From JAYPUG01 sp038117265 (GTDB taxonomy: Bacteria; Pseudomonadota; Alphaproteobacteria; UBA6615), in assembly GCA_038117265.1 (NCBI GenBank), contig JAYOFO010000010.1, positions 1-52,348 of the forward strand: 52,348 nucleotides of DNA. Direction: 5' to 3'. The notes under the pieces are model-generated. The model made no database searches and had not been told where the DNA came from. It saw nothing but the letters and a program-made list of their open reading frames with translations. Below are positions 17,067-24,057 of this stretch, piece after piece. How positions within the stretch are numbered: position 1 is the stretch's first letter; each line of letters opens with the position of its first letter. The translations under genes were made by a program, and so were the position numbers.

Positions 17067-17088
17067 GTTGACGTCAGTTTGTGTCAAC
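17067..17088. promoter_or_regulatory. Candidate TetR operator
   Basis: GTTGAC-N10-GTCAAC, a 6-bp inverted repeat in the 167-bp region between the divergent VOC dioxygenase and TetR genes. Position and symmetry suit a dimeric repressor. It overlaps a GTG at 17081, which argues for the TetR start at 17117. Confidence 0.45.
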
Positions 17089-17116
17089 ACGTCGCACATG
17101 CAACAACCGGTTCACG

Positions 17117-17689
17117 ATGACGAGAAAGCGCGAACGCCCGCAGGACAGGGATACGTGGCTCGCCGAAGCGCTTGAGATGCTGCGCGAGCGCGGGGTCGAA
17201 CATGTGAAGGTCGAGCCGCTCGCCCAGCGGCTCGGCGTGACCAAGGGCAGCTTCTACTGGCATTTCAAGGACCGGGCCGACCTGCTCCGTTCGCTGCCCG
17301 AGTTCTGGGAGCGGCGCCAGACGGACCCGGTGTTGGCGCAGGCGGAAAACACCGCCGGGGGCCCGATCGAGAAGATGCGTGCGGTCCTCGACTTTCTCGC
17401 GCGCGAGGATCCCGATCGCTACGACAACGCCATGCGCGCATGGGCCCAGTTCGACGACGAGGTCGCGCGGGCCGTCGCGGGCATCGACGAGCGCCGAATG
17501 GCCACCGTGCGTGCGCTGTTCGAGGAGGCGGGGCTCAGCCCCGAGGACGCCGCGTTCCGGGCACGCCTCTGGTACTTCTACGATGTCGGCGAACATGTGA
17601 CCGGCGATACGCCGGCCGATGTTGAGGAACGCCGGGCCCGTGCGGCACGGCGGCTGGAATTGCTGACGGCCGACCTGCCGAGAAGCTAG
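17117..17689 (+). CDS. TetR/AcrR family transcriptional regulator
   Basis: A 190-residue repressor-type protein. The helix-turn-helix spans about residues 25-55 (EPLAQRLGVTKGSFYWHFKDRADLL), and the all-helical ligand domain follows. A short conserved DRYDNAMRAWAQ segment belongs to a common subfamily ligand domain. ATG 17117 was taken because a GTG at 17081 would overlap the candidate operator. Likely regulates the divergent dioxygenase; inducer unknown. Its stop overlaps the stop of the convergent gene in the tetranucleotide CTAG. Confidence 0.9.
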   Translation: MTRKRERPQDRDTWLAEALEMLRERGVEHVKVEPLAQRLGVTKGSFYWHFKDRADLLRSLPEFWERRQTDPVLAQAENTAGGPIEKMRAVLDFLAREDPDRYDNAMRAWAQFDDEVARAVAGIDERRMATVRALFEEAGLSPEDAAFRARLWYFYDVGEHVTGDTPADVEERRARAARRLELLTADLPRS

Positions 17690-18861
17690 CTGGCGAGCAG
17701 CACATCCGACTTGTCGAGTTCGACCCCGAACACGCCGAGGATGTAGTCGAGCATCTGTTTGTGCTGGTCGCTGACCATCTGCGTCCCCGAACGCTGGACC
17801 TGGTCGAGGAACAGGTTGATGGCATGCGAATTCGCACTCAGGCACGCGGCCAGATCGAGATAGTGGTTGTCGGCGTTGCCCAGGAACTCCTTGAATGCCG
17901 CCGGCCGGCCATCCTCGATGAATTCGCGGTAGCTTTCCTCATAGTCCTTGAGGATCTTCACGATGGTCAGATAGTTCTCCTTCAGGCGTGCGCGCAGCGC
18001 CTTGAGCTCGCGCTTGATCTGTTCCTGGACATTGTGACGCAGGCTGCCGAAGTCGACGGGCAGGGCGGTCTCGGCATTGCCGAGCCAAGCGAACAGCTTG
18101 CGGAGTTCCGGTTCCACCTGGGAGAACTGGACCTGGTAGTAGCAGATCGCCTTCCAGGCGAAGAACAGCTCCGGCGCGCGTTCCGGCCGCATGTCGAGAC
18201 CGCGCACGAAATACTCGATGCCCTCGACGTCGCGCGCCTCCCAGATCTTGCGCAGAAATTTCGAGATGTGCTCCTCGAGCTCCAGCTTCGCTTCGCCATC
18301 GGTGATGCCGAGCGCGCGACGGACCAGGACCCCGATCTTCCGGCGGATCGGGCGCTGGATTCGGTTCCACTCCTCGAGCGAGATGTTGAAGTAGGCCGGG
18401 TTGATCTTCTCCTCGATGCCGAGCTGCTGGGCCTTGCACTTGAGGAGGAAGGGATCGAGCGTCGGCAGGGACTCGATCATCGCGATCATCTTGAGATCCC
18501 AGGCGACATTCTCCTTGTCGGCCTCGCGATTGGGGTCGAGCCCGCACTTGTTCTTGAGCTTCTCGAAGCGCCGCGGGTCGCTCGCGAGAATCGAGTCGCC
18601 GCCCTCGTACACGTTGGCGTGGTTGTAGGGGAAATAGATCAGCGCCTCGACGCCGTGTCGGCGCTTGCCGTGAACGACATGGGATTCGACGATTTTCAGC
18701 ACGACGGTGTCGTTCAGGTACTTGTTCCGGAACAACGGTCCGAAGGGGTCGTCGTCATCGATTTCGGCCGCGATGCCCGCAATGTCCTTGGTCGTCTCAA
18801 AGCAATTCAGTGTCGAGGTGCGGCCGACGTCGATCGAGCGCGCAAGCTGCTGGCGGTCCAT
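17686..18861 (-). CDS. Hypothetical protein, 391 residues, unrecognised
   Basis: I do not recognise a family. The protein is soluble, rich in charged helices, with no signal peptide or membrane segment. Visible segments include LKIVESHVVHGKRRHGVEALIYFPYN, KLKNKCGLDPNREADKENVAWDLKMIAM (read in parts), a helical mid-region with KFLRKIWEARDVEGIEYFVR, and a C-terminus dense in Leu and Lys/Glu suggesting helical bundles. Codon use looks like its neighbours, so it is a real gene. The start is ATG 18861 (GTG 18867 possible). It faces a 170-bp gap before the nitrile hydratase-like genes, which run in the opposite direction. Confidence 0.7.
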   Translation of the reverse strand: MDRQQLARSIDVGRTSTLNCFETTKDIAGIAAEIDDDDPFGPLFRNKYLNDTVVLKIVESHVVHGKRRHGVEALIYFPYNHANVYEGGDSILASDPRRFEKLKNKCGLDPNREADKENVAWDLKMIAMIESLPTLDPFLLKCKAQQLGIEEKINPAYFNISLEEWNRIQRPIRRKIGVLVRRALGITDGEAKLELEEHISKFLRKIWEARDVEGIEYFVRGLDMRPERAPELFFAWKAICYYQVQFSQVEPELRKLFAWLGNAETALPVDFGSLRHNVQEQIKRELKALRARLKENYLTIVKILKDYEESYREFIEDGRPAAFKEFLGNADNHYLDLAACLSANSHAINLFLDQVQRSGTQMVSDQHKQMLDYILGVFGVELDKSDVLLAS

Positions 18862-19030
18862 TCCCACGGATGGTCTCCGAAATTGGCGTTTCGGCTGCCA
18901 TCCAATCCCGAATTTGTTGAAGATTTCTAAAGAGATGCCGCGAAACGTCGCATTCGTGTCGAAACCGGCCCGCCGCTCTTGATATGCTTGGGCTGGCGAC
19001 TGACAATGGGTGCGGATTACGGGGGGAGCG

Positions 19031-19357
19031 ATGCGCGGACCACAGGATTATGGCGGACTGCCGGCGGGACCGGTGGATCCGGTGACCCACGAACATGTGC
19101 CCACCCATTGGGAAAAGACTGTCGATGCCCTGATGATGCTGCTGTTCGATCAGCGGCGTCAGCTCGCGCGGGTCGATGAATCGCGCCGGATGCAGGAAGC
19201 GCTGGGCGAGGACTACCACAAGTATCCCTATTACGAGCGCTGGCTGCAGGCGATCACCTGGTTGATGCTGGAAAAGGGCGTCTTCACCCAGGAGGAACTC
19301 GACCGCAAGCAGGCGGAGGTTCGGCCACGCCTGGAGGCGGAGCGCGATGGAGCCTAG
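19031..19357 (+). CDS. Nitrile hydratase beta N-terminal domain-like subunit
   Basis: A 108-residue protein matching only the helical N-terminal half of nitrile hydratase beta: RGPQDYGGLPAGPVDP, THWEKTVDALMMLL, KYPYYERWLQAITWLMLEKGVFT. In thiocyanate hydrolase and toyocamycin nitrile hydratase the beta chain is likewise split into two small subunits. The start at 19031 has GGGGGGAG upstream. Its last 11 bp overlap the gene for the other half, consistent with tight translational coupling and fixed stoichiometry. Confidence 0.85.
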   Translation: MRGPQDYGGLPAGPVDPVTHEHVPTHWEKTVDALMMLLFDQRRQLARVDESRRMQEALGEDYHKYPYYERWLQAITWLMLEKGVFTQEELDRKQAEVRPRLEAERDGA

Positions 19358-19631
19358 GTACAAGCCTGGAGACCGGGTGCTGGTGCTGCAGCGCAACCAG
19401 CCCGGTCATGTGCGCACCCCCATGTACGTTCGCGGCAAGACGGGCGTGATCGAGCGAATCGTCGGTGCGTTTCCGAACCCCGAACTGTTGGCCTACGGAC
19501 ATTCGGGAATGCCTTACAAGACGCTGTACAGGGTGAATTTCCGGCAGGACGAGTTGTGGTCCGACTATGACGGACCGTCCGACGACACGCTGGAGATCGA
19601 AATCTACGAACACTGGCTTTCGCCGGCCTGA
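19347..19631 (+). CDS. Nitrile hydratase beta C-terminal domain-like subunit
   Basis: A 94-residue SH3-like barrel matching the C-terminal half of nitrile hydratase beta: YKPGDRVLVLQ, GHVRTPMYVRGKTGVIERIVGAFPNPE (read in parts), LYRVNFRQDELW and IEIYEHWLSPA. These are the standard beta-chain landmarks that pack against the metal centre of the alpha chain. It is the second of three consecutive genes; the alpha-like gene begins 20 bp later. Confidence 0.88.
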   Translation: MEPRYKPGDRVLVLQRNQPGHVRTPMYVRGKTGVIERIVGAFPNPELLAYGHSGMPYKTLYRVNFRQDELWSDYDGPSDDTLEIEIYEHWLSPA

Positions 19632-19651
19632 ACGACGACGGGACCGAGACA

Positions 19652-20302
19652 ATGAGCGAAACCCACGACCATCCGACTCACACGCACGACGGCAAGCCGA
19701 TCCAGGAGGATGCGCTGCCGCCGATCGACGCGCATGTGCTCGAGACGTCTGTGCGCGAACTCCTGATCGAAAAGGGCATCATTTCCGCCGGTGACATCCG
19801 GCGCGCCATCGACGTGATGGAGAGCCGCAATCCGGCACTGGGCGCAAAGATCGTGGCCCGTGCCTGGACGGATCCCGAATACCGGGAGTTGCTGCTGACC
19901 GACAGTGACAGGGCGATGTTGGCATTCGGTATCGACATGCGGCCGATGGAGCTGTGCGTCGTCGAGAACACGGACGAGGTCCACAACATGGTCGTGTGTA
20001 CGCTTTGCTCCTGCTATCCACGTCCGGTGCTGGGAATTCCGCCGGCCTGGTACAAGCGCCGCGACTATCGCTCGCGTGCGGTCCGCGAGCCGCGGGCCGT
20101 CCTGCAGGAGTTTGGGACGGAGATTCCGAGCAACAAGCAGGTGCGCGTCCACGACAGCAATGCCGACCTGCGCTACCTGGTCCTGCCGCAGCGGCCGGCA
20201 GGCACCGAGGGTTGGGATGCCGAGGCCTTGGCGCGCCTGGTGACGCGCGACAGCATGATCGGCGTGAGCGACGCCCTTTCGCCAGCCGATATCGAGGACT
20301 GA
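19652..20302 (+). CDS. Nitrile hydratase alpha / thiocyanate hydrolase gamma-like subunit, Co type
   Basis: A 216-residue catalytic subunit. The metal claw is VCTLCSCYP, with Cys at about 116, 119 and 121 and Ser 120; Thr after the first Cys is the usual mark of the Co(III) form (Fe enzymes have Ser). PRPVLGIPPAWYK follows and the substrate-side Arg region RSRAVREPRAVL is present. In active enzymes two of the Cys are oxidised to sulfinate and sulfenate. The N-terminus has a His-rich stretch (SETHDHPTHTHDG) that could bind metal. It hydrates nitriles to amides or hydrolyses thiocyanate. No activator or cobalt chaperone gene is adjacent. Confidence 0.9.
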   Translation: MSETHDHPTHTHDGKPIQEDALPPIDAHVLETSVRELLIEKGIISAGDIRRAIDVMESRNPALGAKIVARAWTDPEYRELLLTDSDRAMLAFGIDMRPMELCVVENTDEVHNMVVCTLCSCYPRPVLGIPPAWYKRRDYRSRAVREPRAVLQEFGTEIPSNKQVRVHDSNADLRYLVLPQRPAGTEGWDAEALARLVTRDSMIGVSDALSPADIED

Positions 20303-20320
20303 AATTTGTCGCGCCGCACG

Positions 20321-20497
20321 ATGGCTCTGCTGTTGGCCTTCGTGGGCCTGATCGGCGTGAACTATGCCTATCTGCACGACGTGATCTGGCAGACGCAGGA
20401 CGGTTTTATCGTCATGGGCTTGAAGGGCTATCTGATTGCGTTGGCTGGGACGCTCGCGGTATTGAGCGGAATGTTCCTGCGGTTCGGGGGGCGCTGA
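20321..20497 (+). CDS. Small two-helix membrane protein
   Basis: A 58-residue protein with two hydrophobic helices (about residues 1-19 and 32-52) around a short polar loop containing DVIWQTQDG. It begins at ATG 20321, or at TTG 20306, only 3 bp after the hydratase alpha stop. It could be co-transcribed with that enzyme. No family recognised. Confidence 0.6.
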   Translation: MALLLAFVGLIGVNYAYLHDVIWQTQDGFIVMGLKGYLIALAGTLAVLSGMFLRFGGR

Positions 20498-20560
20498 ACG
20501 AGCGAATCGTTCGAGGTTTTGGGGTAAGAATTCGGGGGCCGCGAATCCGCGGCGAGGGGA

Positions 20561-22012
20561 GTGTCTGTCTTGGGTCGCATGCGGCGGGTTCTGACGCGGC
20601 TGTATCCGGAAGAGCGCGAACTGATCGTCCGATCGGGCGGTCGGGTGCGGTATCTGCGTGCGCGCCGGCCGGTCCAGATCGCTGCGACGGCACTCGTTGC
20701 GGGAACCTTATTGTGGTCCGCCTATGCGACGACGCGTTTCCTCGGCCACGACGCGGTCGTTGGCCAGCTTGACTCGGTCATCGAGGCGCTCCATGCCAGC
20801 AACGCCGAACTCTCGTCGGACCTCGCCACGGTCAACGATCGGTTCGCGATCCAGCGCCAGTCGCTGACCGCGACCCAGCAGACCACGATCGACCTGATAT
20901 CGTCGAACCGTGCGCTCCATGGGAAACTGGCCGAGCTCGAAGGGCGTGTTGCGGCACAGGCGCGGCGTGCGGATGCGTTCGCCTATGCCTATCTGGGCGA
21001 AGTCGAAGCGCGCGCCGCGATTGCTCGCGCGGCCGGCCGCACCGAACATGCCAACGCCGATCTCGAACGCCGGTTGGTCGACCGTGACAACCGGTTGGCC
21101 GACCTGTCTGCGGAGCGCGACAGCCTGAACGCCAATGTTGCCTCGTTTCGCAACGAGGTTCGGCGACTGAAGGAAGATGTCGGGACGCTCGACTATGCCC
21201 GTGCGGATTTGCTGGCGCGCCTGAATGCGAGCGAACGCCGGCTGCGCAGCGCGGTCGAGGCGAAGCTGGAAGTCGATGGCGCGCGCGCCGAACTCGGCGC
21301 GCGTGTCGCGGAGCTCTCCGACCGGCTCGAGGCACTCGAAGCGGCGCAGTACGATGTCGTGGCGCGTCTCGGGGAACAGGCGGACCAGAGCAGCGAGGCG
21401 CTTCGGCGCACGCTCGACCTCGCGGGCCTCGATGTCGAACGGCTGCTCGACCGGCTGTCGCGCGCCGGCGAAGGCGCCAGTGGCATCGGCGGCCCGTTCC
21501 TGTCGCTGGACGATGCGCCGGGGTCCGAGCTGGCCCAGAAGATTGCGGTCGCCGAGCGCCGTATCGACGATCTGGCGAGCCTGCACGAGCTGATGCAACG
21601 TCTGCCGCTCTCCGCGCCGCTCGACGAGTACCGGTTGACCAGCGGCTACGGGCGGCGTGTCGACCCGTTCACGTCGGACCTGGCGTTCCATTCGGGCATC
21701 GATCTGGCGAGCCGGCACCGGGCCGCGGTGCACGTGACGTCTCCGGGCACCGTGACCTTCGTCGGCTGGAAGGGCGGTTTCGGCAAGATGGTCGAGGTCG
21801 ACCATGGTTTGGGCGTGCGTACACGCTATGGTCATCTTTCGACGATATTTGTGAAGCGCGGGCAGGTGCTCGAGTTTCGGGAGAAGGTGGGTTTGGTCGG
21901 AAATACCGGACGCAGCAGCGGCGAGCATCTCCACTACGAAGTGGTGATCGATGGCCGCCCCTACGATCCGGCCAACTTCATCAAGGCAGGACAATATGTT
22001 TTCAAAAACTGA
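20561..22012 (+). CDS. M23 family metallopeptidase with N-terminal coiled coil
   Basis: A 483-residue envelope protein. A transmembrane helix near residues 40-62 anchors it, a long coiled coil (about 70-300) follows, and the C-terminal LytM/M23 domain starts near 350. Zinc ligands are visible: His 377 and Asp 381 in FHSGIDLA and the HLHYE motif after GNTGRSSG. M23 enzymes cut peptidoglycan cross-bridges or stems. The start is GTG 20561. Its 3' end overlaps the bactofilin gene by 17 bp, a pairing known in bacteria where bactofilin places a wall hydrolase to shape the cell. Confidence 0.92.
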   Translation: MSVLGRMRRVLTRLYPEERELIVRSGGRVRYLRARRPVQIAATALVAGTLLWSAYATTRFLGHDAVVGQLDSVIEALHASNAELSSDLATVNDRFAIQRQSLTATQQTTIDLISSNRALHGKLAELEGRVAAQARRADAFAYAYLGEVEARAAIARAAGRTEHANADLERRLVDRDNRLADLSAERDSLNANVASFRNEVRRLKEDVGTLDYARADLLARLNASERRLRSAVEAKLEVDGARAELGARVAELSDRLEALEAAQYDVVARLGEQADQSSEALRRTLDLAGLDVERLLDRLSRAGEGASGIGGPFLSLDDAPGSELAQKIAVAERRIDDLASLHELMQRLPLSAPLDEYRLTSGYGRRVDPFTSDLAFHSGIDLASRHRAAVHVTSPGTVTFVGWKGGFGKMVEVDHGLGVRTRYGHLSTIFVKRGQVLEFREKVGLVGNTGRSSGEHLHYEVVIDGRPYDPANFIKAGQYVFKN

Positions 22013-22382
22013 TCGACACGGCGCCGGCAGCAAGCTGCCGTCGATCATCGGCGCAGGGATGAGCGTAACCGGCAATCTCGTTGGTGACGGGGTGATCCAG
22101 GTCGAGGGGGCGGTCACGGGCGACGTGCATTGCCACGAGGTCACGGTCGGGCGCAGCGCGGAGGTGCGCGGCCAGATCGAATGCGAAATGGCGAGCATAC
22201 ACGGCACCGTCGTCGGCGAGATCCGCGCCGAGCGCGTCACGCTTTCGGCGAGCGCGCGCGTCACGGGCGATATCGTGCACGAGGAACTCTCGATCGAGGC
22301 GGGCGCCTATGTCGAGGGCCAGCTGCTGCGCCGCGATGCGCAGCAGGCGCGGCTCAACCTCGTCGTCGGCGAAAGCGGCTAG
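21996..22382 (+). CDS. Bactofilin (polymer-forming cytoskeletal protein)
   Basis: A 128-residue bactofilin. The core is a right-handed beta-helix, seen as repeated short strands with hydrophobic and Gly spacing (GMSVTGNLVGDGVIQVEG, AVTGDVHCHEVTVG, GTVVGEIRAERVTL, GAYVEGQLLR). Bactofilins self-assemble into filaments without nucleotide at the membrane. The start inside the end of the M23 gene suggests translational coupling and a shared function in cell shape or stalk and pole morphology. The stop overlaps the convergent dehydratase stop as CTAG. Confidence 0.93.
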   Translation: MFSKTDRHGAGSKLPSIIGAGMSVTGNLVGDGVIQVEGAVTGDVHCHEVTVGRSAEVRGQIECEMASIHGTVVGEIRAERVTLSASARVTGDIVHEELSIEAGAYVEGQLLRRDAQQARLNLVVGESG

Positions 22383-23365
22383 GCAGCCTCGATTATTTCC
22401 GCGTAGAGGGCGGCGTCCACGTTCGCTCCGGACAGGACGGCCACGACCGTGCGGTCGCGCGCGTCGTATGCGCCGTCGAGGATCGCCGCCAGGGCGACCG
22501 CTCCGCCCGGCTCGACCACCAGTTTCAGGACTCGCCAGGCGAAGGCGACGGCCCGCCGGACCGCACCGTCGTCGACGGCAAGTCCCGTCACACGAAGATC
22601 GCGCATCGTCGCAAAGGTGATCTCGCCCGGCGTCGGGGCGAGCAGGGCATCGCAGATGGACGTTACCGACATGTCGTTGGCGACCCGTTCGCCGGACGCA
22701 AGCGAACGGCGCGTGTCGTCGTAGCCGGCCGGCTCGACCGCGCAGACCCGCGTGGCGGGGAGCCGGTCGGCGAGTGCGGTGGCGATGCCGGCGGTCAGGC
22801 CGCCGCCGCCGCAGCACACGAGCACCGCGTCGGGCACGATGCCCCGTGCCGCGCATTGGCCGGCGATTTCCAGTCCGACGGTGCCTTGACCCGCGATCGT
22901 CCAGGGATGGTCGTATGGCGGAATCAGGGTCGCGCCCGTGCGTTCCGAGATCTCGGCTGCAATCGCCTCGCGATCCTCGGTCCTCCGGTCGTAGGTGACG
23001 ACCTCGGCGCCGTAGCCGCGCGTGTTGTCGATCTTCGCGCGCGGCGCGTCCCCGGGCATGACGATGGTCGCCGGGATGCCGGCGATCCGCGCCGCCGCGG
23101 CCACCCCCTGGGCGTGGTTCCCCGACGAGTAGGCGACCACACCGTTTCGGCGCGCGGCGTCGGGTATCTGGCTGATGAAGTTGTAGGCGCCACGGAACTT
23201 GAACGATCCCGTCCGCTGCAGCGTCTCGGCCTTCAACAGGATGCGCCCGCCGGTCAGCGCGTTGAGCGCGGGGCTCTCGATCAGCGGCGTCTCGATCGCT
23301 TCGCCCGACAGGCGCCCGTGCGCGGCCTCGATATCGTCGATCGAAGGACGATCGCCGGCGGTCAT
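22379..23365 (-). CDS. Threonine/serine dehydratase family (PLP, fold type II)
   Basis: A 328-residue PLP enzyme. The cofactor Lys lies in GSFKFRGAYN, the phosphate loop is CGGGGLTAG, and SSGNHAQGVA is the substrate-carboxylate loop. It has no C-terminal regulatory ACT domain, so it is the short catabolic type, deaminating threonine or serine (or acting as a racemase on hydroxy-aspartate or serine). Its ATG overlaps the dehalogenase stop as ATGA, making it third in an operon with the transglycosylase and dehalogenase. Confidence 0.9.
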   Translation of the reverse strand: MTAGDRPSIDDIEAAHGRLSGEAIETPLIESPALNALTGGRILLKAETLQRTGSFKFRGAYNFISQIPDAARRNGVVAYSSGNHAQGVAAAARIAGIPATIVMPGDAPRAKIDNTRGYGAEVVTYDRRTEDREAIAAEISERTGATLIPPYDHPWTIAGQGTVGLEIAGQCAARGIVPDAVLVCCGGGGLTAGIATALADRLPATRVCAVEPAGYDDTRRSLASGERVANDMSVTSICDALLAPTPGEITFATMRDLRVTGLAVDDGAVRRAVAFAWRVLKLVVEPGGAVALAAILDGAYDARDRTVVAVLSGANVDAALYAEIIEAA

Positions 23366-24057
23366 GGGCGATCGATGCCCAACAGGCCGGGCAGGGGCTC
23401 CAGCGTGTTGATCTCGATGTCCGGGCGCGCCGGCAGGTGCTCGACGGGCTGCCGGTAGCGGTTGATCCATACGACCCGGAAGCCGAAGGCGGCGGCGCCG
23501 GCGGCGTCCCAGCCGTTCGACGACATGAAGCAGATGTTCGCGGGTGCCACCCCGAGCCGGTCGACCGAAAGCCGATAGACCCTCGGGTCGGGCTTGAAGA
23601 CGCCGACATCCTCGACGCTCTGGACGTCGTCGAGGAGGCCGTCGATCCCCGCCGCCACGACCGCGTCCTGCAGCATGGCCGGCGCACCGTTCGACAGGAT
23701 CGCCGTGCGCATGCCGCCGGCCTTGAGCCGCCGGAGGGTCTCCGTGACTTCCGGAAAGGTGTCGAGCGTGCGGTAGAGCGCCATCAGCCGCGCGCGCAGG
23801 TCGGGATTCTCGATCCCGACCGTGGCAAGCGCGAAGTCGAGCGCCTCGCCCGTGACCTGCCAGAAATCGGCGTGAATGCCCATCAGGCTGCGCAGCCAGG
23901 TGTACTGCAGCTGCTTCTGGCGCCAGATGTCCGACAGGCGTTCGGCGTTGTCGCCGATCTCGTCGCGGCATCGCATGACGGCGGAATTGAAATCCAGGAG
24001 CGTGCCGTAGGCGTCGAAGACGCAAGCCTCGATGTCGGGAATCCGGGGCTCGCTCAT
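23362..24057 (-). CDS. Haloacid dehalogenase type II
   Basis: A 231-residue HAD-fold protein. Motif I VFDAYGTLLD gives the nucleophile Asp (about residue 15); motif II is AILSNGAPAML, motif III KPDPRVY with Lys, and motif IV SSNGWDAAGA, a combination typical of L-2-haloacid dehalogenases. It would hydrolyse 2-haloalkanoates to hydroxy acids by an Asp ester. It overlaps genes on both sides by ATGA, so it is co-translated between the lytic transglycosylase and the dehydratase. The dehalogenase label is family-level. Confidence 0.9.
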   Translation of the reverse strand: MSEPRIPDIEACVFDAYGTLLDFNSAVMRCRDEIGDNAERLSDIWRQKQLQYTWLRSLMGIHADFWQVTGEALDFALATVGIENPDLRARLMALYRTLDTFPEVTETLRRLKAGGMRTAILSNGAPAMLQDAVVAAGIDGLLDDVQSVEDVGVFKPDPRVYRLSVDRLGVAPANICFMSSNGWDAAGAAAFGFRVVWINRYRQPVEHLPARPDIEINTLEPLPGLLGIDRP

